The translations under genes and the position numbers were made by a program. 64,000 bases of DNA from Oxalobacter aliiformigenes (GTDB lineage: Bacteria; Pseudomonadota; Gammaproteobacteria; Burkholderiales; Burkholderiaceae_D), in the NCBI RefSeq assembly GCF_027116575.1, contig NZ_CP098252.1, forward strand, positions 1,550,001-1,614,000, written 5' to 3'. Below, one piece after another: positions 1 through 9,137 of the stretch (position 1 is the first letter of the stretch; the number at the start of each line of letters is the position of its first letter). The notes beneath the pieces are model-generated. The model saw only the letters and a program-made list of their open reading frames with translations, had not been told where the DNA came from and did no database searches.

Positions 1-1
1 C

Positions 2-298
2 ATCGGCACGAACATCGTCTATCTCATGCACATGCGTTCACGTCTTGAACGCAATGGTATCGATATCCAGCCGCTTCTGCAAACACTGTCCGCCCATTTT
101 GCGAAAAGCGCTCACGAAACGGGTGGAAAAAATACCGTTCTGGAACAGATCGACCGGACTTTGCAGAAAGTCTGTCACATGTCTTCCCCCATCCGGCAGA
201 ATGCCGCCATCGCGGCCCTGACCGGCATAAGGCGGGATCTGTTTCCCGAAGCTCCCCCCTATTACCCCCAAACTCTGGTCCCCAAGGAGATTGTATGA
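2..298 (+). CDS. FUSC-family efflux pump, C-terminal end only
   Basis: The frame is open at the left edge, so only the last 98 residues are visible. This tail is soluble and resembles the cytoplasmic C-terminal domain of fusaric acid resistance/AaeB-type inner-membrane exporters. The family is recognised mainly from context: the next three genes are DUF1656, HlyD adaptor and NodT channel, the standard partners. The last codons overlap the next gene by four bases (ATGA), indicating translational coupling. The tail also aligns with the 3' part of the relic at 2979-3707 (shared pattern ...HF..., then LRxDLFPxxP), which supports the call independently. Substrate is not predictable; aromatic acids or drugs are typical of the family. 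Confidence 0.75.
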   Translation: MGTNIVYLMHMRSRLERNGIDIQPLLQTLSAHFAKSAHETGGKNTVLEQIDRTLQKVCHMSSPIRQNAAIAALTGIRRDLFPEAPPYYPQTLVPKEIV

Positions 299-504
299 CT
301 GGTGAATTCAGTTTTTTCGGCATGTATTTCCCGTGGCTGATGCTGACATCACTGCTGGCACTTGTCGCGACACGTCTGATAAGCATTTTTCTGGCCCGTA
401 TCGGGTTCTACCGTTATGTCTGGCATCCTCCGCTGTTCGATGTCGCACTGTTTCTTGTCGTATTAGGAATTTTTGTCGTTTTATTTAATTTTGGCAGGTC
501 TTAA
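295..504 (+). CDS. DUF1656 small inner-membrane protein of efflux operon
   Basis: This 69-residue protein has two hydrophobic segments (about residues 10-30 and 47-66) and the short aromatic-rich linker (FYRYVWHPPLFD) typical of the DUF1656/AaeX family. Such proteins are nearly always encoded between a FUSC pump and an HlyD-type adaptor, as here. It starts by ATGA overlap with the pump gene and ends three bases before the adaptor gene. Its precise role in the family is unknown; a small accessory subunit of the pump is the usual assumption. Confidence 0.85.
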   Translation: MTGEFSFFGMYFPWLMLTSLLALVATRLISIFLARIGFYRYVWHPPLFDVALFLVVLGIFVVLFNFGRS

Positions 505-506
505 TC

Positions 507-1418
507 ATGTTTTCCAAAATCTCCCTTTCCGCCATCAGGCGCTACCTCGTCACCCTTGCGGTAGTTCTTGTCGCCCTGTTCATCGGATGGCGTCTCTGGA
601 TACATTACGAAAACGACCCCTGGACCCGGGACGGTCGTATCAAGGCGGATGTCGTGCAGGTCGCACCTGACGTAACCGGTCAGGTCGTCAAGCTCCATGT
701 CATCGACAACCAGGTTGTCAATGTCGGCGACGTTCTCTTCGAAATCGACCCTGAACGCTTTGAACTGGCACTGCGCCAGGCCAAGGCAGCCGAGGAAGCC
801 GCCAAAGTGACGCTTGCCCAGGCCATTCGTGAATCGAACCGTAACCGGGAACTGAAAGATCTGGTCGCGACCGAAGTAACCGAACAGGGACAATCACGCG
901 TCGAAGAAGCACGTGCTGCCCTTCTTCAGGCTATCGTAAACCGCGACAAGGCCCAGCTCGATCTGGACCGTACCAAAGTCGTCGCGGCGGTTGACGGCAT
1001 CGTCACCAATCTGGTCCTGCGTACCGGCTCCTATGTGACCGCCAGCCATCCCGTCATGGCACTGGTCGACCGCAACTCTTACTATGCGGAAGGCTATTTC
1101 GAGGAAACGAAACTGCCGAATATTGCCGTAGGCGACCGGGCGACAATCAGGCTGATGAGTGACGATGAGGTACTCGAAGGCCATGTCCACAGTATTTCCA
1201 GAGGGATCGAAGATCGTGAACGCACGACCGGTGGAAAGCTGATGCAAAACATCAACCCGGCATTCAACTGGGTCCGTCTTGTCCAGCGTATCCCCGTCCG
1301 TATCGAATTCGACAGTATTCCGGAAAATGTCCGCCTTGTATCCGGCCAGACGGTCACCATCGAAGTCTTTCCTTCCGAAAAAGTCACCGTCGCCAAGAAC
1401 GACCAACCGGTAAAGTAA
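507..1418 (+). CDS. HlyD-family periplasmic adaptor subunit (AaeA/EmrA-like)
   Basis: A 303-residue membrane-fusion protein. One N-terminal transmembrane helix (about residues 12-30) is followed by a WTRDGRI motif and a biotinyl-lipoyl half (VAPDVTGQVVKLHV...), a coiled-coil hairpin of about 70 residues rich in A, E, R and L, the second lipoyl half (VVAAVDGIVTNLVLRTGSYV) and a beta-barrel. It would bridge the FUSC inner-membrane pump and the NodT channel encoded just downstream. Length and order match AaeA-like adaptors. It is separated by two bases from the preceding gene and nine from the next, so all four genes probably form one transcript. Confidence 0.9.
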   Translation: MFSKISLSAIRRYLVTLAVVLVALFIGWRLWIHYENDPWTRDGRIKADVVQVAPDVTGQVVKLHVIDNQVVNVGDVLFEIDPERFELALRQAKAAEEAAKVTLAQAIRESNRNRELKDLVATEVTEQGQSRVEEARAALLQAIVNRDKAQLDLDRTKVVAAVDGIVTNLVLRTGSYVTASHPVMALVDRNSYYAEGYFEETKLPNIAVGDRATIRLMSDDEVLEGHVHSISRGIEDRERTTGGKLMQNINPAFNWVRLVQRIPVRIEFDSIPENVRLVSGQTVTIEVFPSEKVTVAKNDQPVK

Positions 1419-1427
1419 GGATCGGCC

Positions 1428-2888
1428 ATGCGTAACAGAAAACTGATTTCATATCTGGTTCCGCTTTTCATCAGCACAGGACTGATTGGATGCACGACTG
1501 TCGGCCCGGATTATACGATTCCTGAAAACGCCACCATCAACAAACCGGAAGCTGCCGAACCGTTTGCCGCGGCCGAGGAAAACGTCTATCGGCAGGAACC
1601 GTTGCCTGCACACTGGTGGAAACTCTATGACGATCCCGTGCTGACATCCCTGATCGAAAAGGCGCTGGTCGCCAATACCGACCTTCGCGTCGCGTCTGCC
1701 AATCTGGCCCGGGCGCGTGCCGTGCTGGAAGAAGTCGAAATGGGAACAGTACCGACCGTCAGCGTTTCTTCCCAACCGAAATTCGGGCGCAATTCGGCAG
1801 CGGCCGACGGTATCCCCGAACGTTATCCGGACCGCTGGTCGCACGACAGCGGCATCAACATTTCCTACCAGCTTGACCTTTTCGGAAAAATCGCCCGTGG
1901 TATCGAAGCTGCCGGTGCCGATACCGAAGCGGCTCAGGCTGCCTACGATCTGGCCCGCATAACCATTGCTGCCGATACGGCCAAAGCCTATGCGGATGCC
2001 TGTTCATCCGCCTACCGTATCGGTATCGCGGAACACTCCGCCGAACTGCAGAAACAGTTTCTCGAAACAACGACACAATTGACCCACGCCGGTCGTGGAA
2101 CCGCCATGGACATTTCCCGTGCCAGCGCCCAGCATGAAGCATTGCGTGCAGCCATTCCTCCCCTGCAGGCCCAGCAGAAACTGGCTCTTTACCGGCTCGC
2201 CGTCCTGACAGGCGAATTGCCCAATACACTGGTCGGTACCGTCGGGCAATGCAAAACTCCCCCCCGGCTGTCCCGGCCGATCCCTGTCGGCGATGGTGCC
2301 GCCTTGCTCCGCCGCCGTCCGGATATCCGTGAAGCGGAACGCAAGCTGGCCGCTTCCAGTGCCCAGATCGGAGTCGCCACAGCCGACCTCTATCCGAGCA
2401 TCAGTCTGGGATTGTCCGGTGGCATGACAAGCCGTTTCTCCTCATTCGGAGACACCAATACTTTCCGCTGGGGCATCGGCCCGCTGATTTCATGGACATT
2501 GCCCAATACGGGAACGGCCCGCAGCCGGATCAAACAGGCAAAGGCCGAACATCAGGCCGCTTTTGCCCGGTTCGATGCCACTGTCCTGAACGCCTTGCGC
2601 GAAACGGAAAGCGCCCTCACATCCTACGCACGGGAACTTGACAGAAACGCGGCCCTGAAAGCGGCCCGTGACCAGAGCGCACTTGCCAATGATCAGGCAC
2701 ACCGTCTCTACCGTCATGGCCGGATCGACTTCCTGTCAACTCTGGACTCTGAGCGGACACTGGCCGCTGACGAAAGCGCCTATGCAGCCTCCACAGCCAA
2801 ACTGGTCGAAGACCAGATCTCCGTTTTTCTCGCCCTGGGTGGTGGCTGGGAACAGAGTGGCGTGCAGGAACCGGCAGAAAAGCAGTAA
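1428..2888 (+). CDS. NodT/OprM-family outer-membrane efflux lipoprotein
   Basis: This 486-residue protein begins with a lipoprotein signal ending in the lipobox LIGC (Cys about residue 22) followed by TTVGPDY, the hallmark start of NodT-type factors. Two OEP repeats follow, with periodic alpha-helical sequence (LVANTDLRVASANLARARA near residue 90, and RRRPDIREAERKLAASSAQIG near residue 300). It forms the outer-membrane channel of the tripartite exporter encoded upstream. It is the last intact gene of that operon; the next open frame is a pump relic. Confidence 0.93.
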   Translation: MRNRKLISYLVPLFISTGLIGCTTVGPDYTIPENATINKPEAAEPFAAAEENVYRQEPLPAHWWKLYDDPVLTSLIEKALVANTDLRVASANLARARAVLEEVEMGTVPTVSVSSQPKFGRNSAAADGIPERYPDRWSHDSGINISYQLDLFGKIARGIEAAGADTEAAQAAYDLARITIAADTAKAYADACSSAYRIGIAEHSAELQKQFLETTTQLTHAGRGTAMDISRASAQHEALRAAIPPLQAQQKLALYRLAVLTGELPNTLVGTVGQCKTPPRLSRPIPVGDGAALLRRRPDIREAERKLAASSAQIGVATADLYPSISLGLSGGMTSRFSSFGDTNTFRWGIGPLISWTLPNTGTARSRIKQAKAEHQAAFARFDATVLNALRETESALTSYARELDRNAALKAARDQSALANDQAHRLYRHGRIDFLSTLDSERTLAADESAYAASTAKLVEDQISVFLALGGGWEQSGVQEPAEKQ

Positions 2889-2978
2889 GGCACTGCCACA
2901 AAAAAACCGGAGACATCCGATCTGGCATTCAAAAAACGTCGTTTTTCCGGAAAACATTTGCCGTCGAGACCGCCATAG

Positions 2979-3707
2979 CTGTCTCAACGTTTTTGCGATT
3001 CACAATATGTAACAACACGTTGTGAAATCTCCATTTTGATCCAGTCCGTTCCCGGCATTTCGCCGACACTCATGCTCGTCGGATTGACCGGCATGCTGGC
3101 ACTGTACGACTACGATTCTCCCGATGTCTTCGTGTTTCTCAACGGACAGATCGCCCAACTGACCGGTATGGGAATCGGTATCGTTTGCATGTCCGTATTC
3201 CGGCAAATGGATCTGGAAAAACTGGCATACTATCTCATTCAGACCTGCTGGCTGGAAAACACATATATCGGACACACCCCGAAACCGCCAGCACTTGCCG
3301 TTCTGGCCGTCCGCATGACCGACAGAATCGCCCTGATCGTTTCCAGACTGGCAACCGTCAGAGACCGGAAAATCATATCCTCTTTCCACATCATGGGAGA
3401 CATCCGTGTCAGCCTGAACATGATCGTACTGAGAGAGTACGACCGCCATGCCCGGGATAACCATATCGATTCCCGGTCCGTCATGGAAGCACTGTCACGC
3501 CATTTTTATCTGAAACTGAAACAGCCTTTGTCGTCTGACGACACGTTACTTTACCGTCTCGACCGCTGCATCTGCCAGACCAGTGCGTTGCCCCGTTCGC
3601 GTGAAAAATACCGCCTTCTTTCGGCACTGGTCAGACTGCGGTCGGATCTTTTTCCTCAAAAGCCGTTTCAGGAAAACACAAGCTATCTTTCCGGAAACTA
3701 CACGTGA
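2979..3707 (+). pseudogene. 5'-truncated relic of a second FUSC pump
   Basis: An open frame runs from just after an in-frame TAG at 2976 to the stop at 3707; the first usable start is TTG at 3036, giving 223 residues. FUSC pumps are about 650-700 residues long, so at least two thirds is missing. Its last ~110 residues match the tail of the pump at 2-298 in pattern (D.R.SLN-like opening, ID, HF, L..L.RLRSDLFPQKP). Most of the membrane part is absent, so transport activity is unlikely. It is either a decayed duplicate of the upstream pump or an old remnant of a rearranged operon. A small residual protein cannot be excluded. Confidence 0.65.
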
Positions 3708-3833
3708 ATACAGGCCGCTGTTTTCCCTGAAAACAAATCAAAATCCCGGTACTGTGTGACGACATCAAAAATGTATAACGACAAAACGGTATACTGGTAC
3801 GTAATGACACCCGGATACGACAACGGAACGGAA

Positions 3834-4580
3834 ATGAAACAGCCAATTTTTACATTCACCGCTGTATTGCTTTTTACCCTGCTGGCAGCAGCCTGTCAGC
3901 CGAAAACATCATCCGCACCAGCTTCGTCTCCGGAAGAAGTCCATACAGGACCCCATCCCGGTGACGACGGAAACGGTATCGGCACAACCGTCACATTCCA
4001 TCCTGACGGAACAGTGGTCAAATCGACACATTATGAGAAAGCAGACCGTCCCACCATGACAGAATCCGGCCAGTGGAAAATGAACGATCGTGGCAGAATC
4101 ACCGCTGTTTTTCCATCCGGCAAACTTCGTTTTCAGCCCGGGTCCAAGGGAATGGAAATACTGGATATTCATGGCCATTCTTACCACAAAGAACACGAAA
4201 AGTACATCCTGCGGAAATCGTCTGCGAAAGATTCCGCATATTTCACCGGCAACTGGGCATTGGAAGGCTATAACGGCAAAGGATACCGCCAGATCATGAA
4301 AATCCATGGCGAAACAGCAAACGATATCATGGTCAGCATCGGTTTTTCCGGTGCCAGAAAAGGATGCCAGTTCAGCGGCAAGGGAGTCCTTTCCGACGGA
4401 CAAATCACAATTCCCCTGAAAAACACGGCTCCCGACATGAAAGGAACGATCATCATCAGACCGGCCGATGAAAATGAAACACTTTCCCTTTCCACCCTGA
4501 ACCCGGAAGATAGAAACGAACTGATGTATTTCTGCGGCGGAGGCGCATCACTGGCAGGCGACTACAAAAAACTCCAATGA
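3834..4580 (+). CDS. Predicted lipoprotein, unknown function
   Basis: A 248-residue protein. The ATG at 3834 is preferred over an upstream start because it places a clean signal peptide at the N-terminus (FTAVLLFTLLAAAC, lipobox LAAAC, Cys about residue 21). The mature part has a low-complexity linker (KTSSAPASSPEE) and then beta-rich sequence. A central stretch (HPDGTVVKSTHYEKAD, then SGQWKMNDRGRITAVFPSG) looks like the small beta-barrel seen in NlpE/META-type lipoproteins, but I cannot assign a family. Probably anchored to the outer membrane. It converges with the acetyltransferase gene 21 bases downstream. Confidence 0.7.
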   Translation: MKQPIFTFTAVLLFTLLAAACQPKTSSAPASSPEEVHTGPHPGDDGNGIGTTVTFHPDGTVVKSTHYEKADRPTMTESGQWKMNDRGRITAVFPSGKLRFQPGSKGMEILDIHGHSYHKEHEKYILRKSSAKDSAYFTGNWALEGYNGKGYRQIMKIHGETANDIMVSIGFSGARKGCQFSGKGVLSDGQITIPLKNTAPDMKGTIIIRPADENETLSLSTLNPEDRNELMYFCGGGASLAGDYKKLQ

Positions 4581-4601
4581 GAGACACTGAACAACAGCCA
4601 T

Positions 4602-5165
4602 TCACTCTATTGGCCGTTTTGCGTCGTTCACCGGATTGGCGATACTGTATATATAATGCGGAACGACTTTTCCCGCTGTCATCCGGTAAATCATCTCGGC
4701 AATTTTCATGCCGTTTTTCCGGGCTACGGCACGGGACGCCATATTATCGAATCGGATGATCGAACAAACTTTCTCCAGCCCGAACACATCGAATGCCACT
4801 TTCCGGCAGGCAATGGCCGCTTCCGTCGCATATCCATTCCCCCAGAATTCCTTTTCGAACATGTATCCGATCTCGTAAATCACTTCGTCATCGTGATGGC
4901 GGACAGAAATACCGGCATGACCGATCATTTCTCCGGATTTTTTCTGAACAGCCGCCCAGATACCGAATCCCAGTTTCCGGTAATTCCGGACCTGTATATC
5001 AAGCCACTGTCCGATCTCCTCTTCGGTAAAAGCCCTGTCATAAAAACGGGTGGCATCCTTGTCTTGCAGGATCCGGCACAACCCCGGCAAATCCGCTTCG
5101 GTCAATTCCCTGAGAAACAGTCTTTCTGTTTCTATGATGCATTTCGGTGAAGTATTGTCTAACAT
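4602..5165 (-). CDS. GNAT N-acetyltransferase, RimJ/RimL type
   Basis: A 187-residue protein. The N-terminus reads ETERLFLRELTEADL, the standard opening of RimJ/RimL-type acetyltransferases. Acetyl-CoA-binding motif A follows (EIGYMFEKEFWGNGYATEAA, about residues 103-122), and then RFDNMASRAVARKNGM, the helix that closes the fold. The start at 5165 is chosen because homology begins there; a longer frame extends to 5540 but its extra residues show no family resemblance. Expected to transfer acetyl groups from acetyl-CoA to an amine or protein N-terminus; the substrate is unknown. Confidence 0.85.
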   Translation of the reverse strand: MLDNTSPKCIIETERLFLRELTEADLPGLCRILQDKDATRFYDRAFTEEEIGQWLDIQVRNYRKLGFGIWAAVQKKSGEMIGHAGISVRHHDDEVIYEIGYMFEKEFWGNGYATEAAIACRKVAFDVFGLEKVCSIIRFDNMASRAVARKNGMKIAEMIYRMTAGKVVPHYIYSIANPVNDAKRPIE

Positions 5166-6061
5166 GTGATTGAATTGAAAAGCGGACGAACAGAATATTC
5201 CCGGTTTGTAAAAAACAGATTCACTATTTGCGCCACACTGTCTCTTTCGGAAAGTCTCCGACCCGTTACCCACACCCGGCATGCTGTCAGGACAGTGGTC
5301 ATTTTCCCGCCACGACTCGCGATCAGGCAGGCAACCGATATGATCGTTATGCCATGAAGTATATACATCATCTTCCGATACAGGAATAACAATTTCATAA
5401 ACATCTTCTATCCGGATACGATCACCGGATTCTACGGAAATCAACAAGCGACAAACGTTCCCTGTCCGTAAACGCAAGACCGTCCTTTTTCCGAATCCGG
5501 TGAACTTTTCCGGGAACAAAAGATACCCCATACGAAACATCCCGTCCGATCATCCGGTAACCCGCGAAACCCCAGCCTTGCATCCGTCTCCGGATGGAAA
5601 AACATTTTCCAGAACACCATCCACAATCATTCCCGTTCAGCGAATCCGCTTTTTTTCCTTCACCTGTCGCACCCGCCGTATCTATCCATAAAGTTCTTCA
5701 GCGGGGCCGGCCATCCTCAACTGATTCCGGAAATATTGCCATGATACGCAGACCGGACGATTGCGATATGCCTTTCTTTTGCTTCCATCGATAAAAGACA
5801 CGGTACCCAAGGGTATGATCGTTATGTTGTCCCATTTCAGTTGACCGGATCATCGCGGAATTTTTGCCGGCCAAAACCTCACTGGCAAATAATCCTGTTT
5901 TTCCACAAACCGGAAAGACCTTGCGCCATGACATCCGGAAGGTATTGAAAAAAAACGGACCATCACCATAATAAAGCGAAGCGATACAACAGGAAACGAA
6001 CCGTTTCTGTCTTCATGAAGACAGCCTGATTTTTACCCCGAATCTTTTGAAAGGCAATCAT
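5166..6061. other. Gene-poor gap of about 0.9 kb
   Basis: No convincing gene. Short open frames exist on both strands (for example 5441-5626 and 5698-5934, both minus) but they overlap, change frame and match no family I know. Base composition resembles neighbouring genes and several stretches read like broken coding sequence, so old decayed genes are plausible. The last ~30 bases hold the ribosome-binding site of mdaB (GAAAGG about 10 bases before its ATG). Confidence 0.5.
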
Positions 6062-6649
6062 ATGAGCAAGATCCTGATCATCAATGCATCGAAACGTTTT
6101 GGCAGCTCGCAGGGCAACCTGAACAACTATCTGACCCGGATCGCACAGGAAACACTGACGGAACTGGGCCACGATGTCAAAATAACCCGTATCGATGACG
6201 GTTACGATATCGAACAGGAAGTCGGAAAATACGTCTGGGCCGATGCCGTTATTTACCAGATGCCCGCCTGGTGGATGGAAGCACCCTGGATCATGAAAAA
6301 ATACGTCGATGATGTTTTCACGGGCGGACACGGGAAAATATTCGAAAGCGACGGCCGCACCCGTTCCGATTCGCAACGGAAATATGGTTCAGGTGGTCTT
6401 ATGCAGGGGAAAAAATACCTTTTCTCGATCACCTGGAATGCCCCGCTTGAAGCGTTTACAGACCCTGACCAGTTTTTCGAGGGAAAAGGAATCGATACCG
6501 TTCTTTTCCCGTTCCACAAGGCAAACCAGTTCATCGGCATGACTCCCCTGCCGACATTCATGTGCAATGACGTGGTCAAGGATCCGCACGTGGCAGATGA
6601 TGTCGCCCGCTACAGGAAACATCTGGAAAACGCATTCGGCAAAAACTGA
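6062..6649 (+). CDS. mdaB: NAD(P)H quinone oxidoreductase MdaB
   Basis: A 195-residue flavodoxin-like protein. The start MSKILIINASKRFGSSQGNLN gives the FMN/FAD phosphate-binding loop at the N-terminus, and the core YQMPAWWMEAPWIMKKYVDDVF (about residues 60-80) with GRTRSD is characteristic of MdaB. Family enzymes reduce quinones by two electrons in the cytosol and protect against oxidative and quinone stress. Length matches E. coli MdaB (193 aa). The ATG at 6062 is preferred to the one at 6047 because homology begins there. The gene stands alone, 21 bases before the pyrimidine-dimer glycosylase. Confidence 0.93.
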   Translation: MSKILIINASKRFGSSQGNLNNYLTRIAQETLTELGHDVKITRIDDGYDIEQEVGKYVWADAVIYQMPAWWMEAPWIMKKYVDDVFTGGHGKIFESDGRTRSDSQRKYGSGGLMQGKKYLFSITWNAPLEAFTDPDQFFEGKGIDTVLFPFHKANQFIGMTPLPTFMCNDVVKDPHVADDVARYRKHLENAFGKN

Positions 6650-6670
6650 TCCGGTGTTTCAGATCGCATT

Positions 6671-7120
6671 ATGCGACTCTGGACATTGCATCCCCGTTAT
6701 CTGGACACCAGCGGCCTTGTCGCCTGCTGGCGCGAGGCTTTGCTGGCACAACAGGTTCTGACCGGAAAAACGAAAGGATACCGGTATCACCCCCAACTGC
6801 GACGATTTCGCCGGACAGATGATCCCGTCTCAGCGATACGATTATACCTTCGGGCACTTCTTCAGGAGGCAGACCGGCGGGCTTTCCGTTTCGATCCGTC
6901 ACGGATCGGCACACCGATCATCTTCATCCCCCCACTTCCCACGACAACCGGTCAACTGGAATTCGAAAGAAACCATCTGCTCGGAAAACTGGAAAAACGG
7001 TCGCCTGCACTGGCTGCCGAATTAAAAAAACAGATAAGACTCATTCCGCACCCTCTGTTTTTCGTACGGCAAGGCGACGTTGAAGCATGGGAAAAAATTC
7101 CGGCAGATTCCCCATATTGA
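6671..7120 (+). CDS. Pyrimidine dimer DNA glycosylase/endonuclease V-like protein
   Basis: A 149-residue protein starting MRLWTLHPRYLDTSGLVACWREALLAQ, the signature of the Pyr_excise family (T4 DenV type and its bacterial relatives). Conserved features include the N-terminal region that carries the catalytic amine, Arg near position 3, the HPRYLD loop, and the YRYHPQLRRF block near residue 40. It is predicted to cut the glycosidic bond of UV-induced cyclobutane dimers and then nick the abasic site. It lies 21 bases after mdaB and may share its transcript. The sequence becomes strongly AT-rich immediately after its stop. Confidence 0.85.
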   Translation: MRLWTLHPRYLDTSGLVACWREALLAQQVLTGKTKGYRYHPQLRRFRRTDDPVSAIRLYLRALLQEADRRAFRFDPSRIGTPIIFIPPLPTTTGQLEFERNHLLGKLEKRSPALAAELKKQIRLIPHPLFFVRQGDVEAWEKIPADSPY

Positions 7121-7354
7121 AATTTTTGATTTCCTCATACAATGAGGCTGAATCCGGAAACGTTAAAAAATCAAATCTACTAATTATTTGATTCTACTTA
7201 ATATTAACTTGTTGTTTTTAAATACACAATCATTGGCCAGCAAAGATTTCCAGGAATCTGTTTAAAATTTGGACACATTTAAACTGCGTGTTGAAATCAC
7301 TAACTGTATGTACTTCATTCACTCGGCACTCACTATCAAAACCGCCTATTTATT

Positions 7355-8800
7355 TTAGCTTAGGATATAATTTTTTAAAATAGGATAAGCAGACATCTCC
7401 AAAAAAGAAATTATGCTTTTTTCATCTTCAAGAAATTTTCGCATTCCAGAATAAAGAGGAATGTTTTTATAATACTGTTCTACATATTGAGACAGGTACC
7501 GGATAAAACATTCGCTTACCAGTAGATTGTCTTTTTCAGATGTAAAAAGTTTATCCGATACAATCCGCGTTGACAAATTCAACACTTCTACCATACTTTT
7601 CTGGCTCAGATATTGATTGTAAAATAAATCAGAATTATTGCCCCTTAAAATATTATTTATATCTTTATCTTTAAGAATCTTGTTCTTTAATACTACAGAT
7701 TTCCTTTCAATTATCGCCTGTTCCAGACAGTTCAAAAACGTTTCTTTCGGCAAAAAAGGATAGAAATACGCAATTTGATTAATTTGATTGAAAACTAATT
7801 CAACAAGCGTATCTTTAAAATTTTTCTCCAGAACAAAGAAATTAAGAAATTTACTACAAGCCTGTTCGATTCCTGTGATATTATTCTGCCATGATACATC
7901 AGACACAGATAATGCTTCAGCAATTTCTTCCAACGTTAAATAAGGATTTGCAATAAATGGAACTTCTTTTTCATTCCATATATCATAGCAATAGGAATGT
8001 AAAATATGCTCCCCATTATAACAGGATGAAAATAAAACAATCGCATTAAATACCCCATAGAAAGACAATAGACAATATAATATTCCTACTTGTGGATCGC
8101 CCTTTAGTAATAGAGTATGGTATATACTATTTTCAGGAAAAATATTTTCAGGGTAAAAGCTATTAACAAATGATTTAAAATCATCATTATTTTCTTTAAG
8201 GGTTTTAATTGCATCGTTTAAATAATTTAAAGGCACGTTTTTCATAATAGCGAAATTTATTGCAGTTTTCATGACGCTTAGCAAAACATCTTTACCGCCA
8301 AATTGTATAGTAAAATTTACTAACGGATGTTCAATCTGTTTAATATTGTTTTCGATATTAGAGTTTATTTTTTCTAATTTTTCATTAACTTTTCCTTCTG
8401 CCCAATTATATTTTTTACCTGATTTTAAAATAATTTCTTTAGCTTTTGATTTGGCTTTGGCTTGTGCATTTTTACCAAGTGCATGGATTCTATAATGATT
8501 ATCCTGTATCTTCTCAACCTTTATACCATCATAATCCCCTCTTGGTAATGCAAATACACCCATTCCGTCAATATTAACCTTTACAGGCTGGACACTGCCA
8601 CGACTACGACTATGGTTTACTTTACAAGAAAACCATTCTAATGATTTTGTTAAACAACTATCAAAAGATGAACCTAAATCACTATTACAATCTTTACATA
8701 AAATTCTGGCAGTCAATTTTCCTCCAAAAGCATTCGGAATGATATGTTCACTAGATGAATTTTTATCTGTTAATCCTTTACCGCATAAATAACACTTCAT
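7355..8800 (-). CDS. HNH endonuclease-domain protein, probably acquired
   Basis: A 481-residue protein. Residues 1-45 form an HNH_5-type zinc-binding nuclease motif: MKCYLCGKGL, then SEHIIPNAFGG, then CKDCNSDLG, giving two CxxC pairs around a central His-Ile-Ile-Pro. The long remainder is charged, lysine- and asparagine-rich, with no family I recognise. A good ribosome-binding site (AAGGAAAT) precedes the ATG. The gene and its flanks (about 7130-8860) are far richer in A+T than the rest of the window, and a broken tRNA lies just beyond its 5' end; both point to horizontal transfer. Genes of this build are common as solitary defence or mobile nucleases, but the function here is an inference. 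No partner gene is visible. Confidence 0.75.
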   Translation of the reverse strand: MKCYLCGKGLTDKNSSSEHIIPNAFGGKLTARILCKDCNSDLGSSFDSCLTKSLEWFSCKVNHSRSRGSVQPVKVNIDGMGVFALPRGDYDGIKVEKIQDNHYRIHALGKNAQAKAKSKAKEIILKSGKKYNWAEGKVNEKLEKINSNIENNIKQIEHPLVNFTIQFGGKDVLLSVMKTAINFAIMKNVPLNYLNDAIKTLKENNDDFKSFVNSFYPENIFPENSIYHTLLLKGDPQVGILYCLLSFYGVFNAIVLFSSCYNGEHILHSYCYDIWNEKEVPFIANPYLTLEEIAEALSVSDVSWQNNITGIEQACSKFLNFFVLEKNFKDTLVELVFNQINQIAYFYPFLPKETFLNCLEQAIIERKSVVLKNKILKDKDINNILRGNNSDLFYNQYLSQKSMVEVLNLSTRIVSDKLFTSEKDNLLVSECFIRYLSQYVEQYYKNIPLYSGMRKFLEDEKSIISFLEMSAYPILKNYILS

Positions 8801-8833
8801 TTTAATTTCCTTACAATATAGTATAAAAAGTTA

Positions 8834-8862
8834 TTGACATTTAAAAATGTATACTATATAAG
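8834..8862 (+). promoter_or_regulatory. Sigma-70-type promoter of the tRNA relic
   Basis: TTGACA at 8834-8839 is followed after 17 bases by TATAAG at 8857-8862, close to consensus. It points toward the tRNA-Thr fragment that begins 14 bases later, as expected for an original tRNA promoter. Confidence 0.6.
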
Positions 8863-8876
8863 GGTTTCTGTTGTTT

Positions 8877-8926
8877 GCTGACATAACTCAGTTGGTATAA
8901 CTATTGATTTGTAATCAATCGGTCAG
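8877..8926 (+). tRNA. tRNA-Thr(TGT) fragment, 3' part missing
   Basis: The sequence starts GCTGACA (acceptor 5' strand), continues with a D-arm containing AGTTGGTA, and has a perfect 5-bp anticodon stem (ATTGA 8903-8907 / TCAAT 8915-8919) around the loop TTTGTAA with anticodon TGT at 8910-8912. After the variable loop (GGTC, 8921-8924) the match stops: there is no TTCGA loop, no 3' acceptor strand and no CCA. The D-stem is also imperfect. It is therefore a relic, not a working tRNA. Integration of a mobile element into the 3' half of a tRNA gene followed by loss of the element would produce this. Confidence 0.7.
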
Positions 8927-9137
8927 ACAAGGCATTTCTCCCATCCCACAAAAATTCCGTTCTGACGGACTTTACCCCAACGAGGGTGTACAACTGAACC
9001 GTTTTCTATCAAAACAGGCTGCCCGTTTCATCCTGCAAACAATCCGGATTCGATATTTGTCAGACACAGGACCCGGCAAAGGAACTCAGGCACTCATACC
9101 GGTTCCAATTCGTATCGATTCTCCCGACAAAAGAAAA

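Noticed and set aside
7121..8930. Prophage or integrative element
   Set aside because: Only one foreign gene and a tRNA scar are present; no integrase, structural gene or attachment repeat was found.
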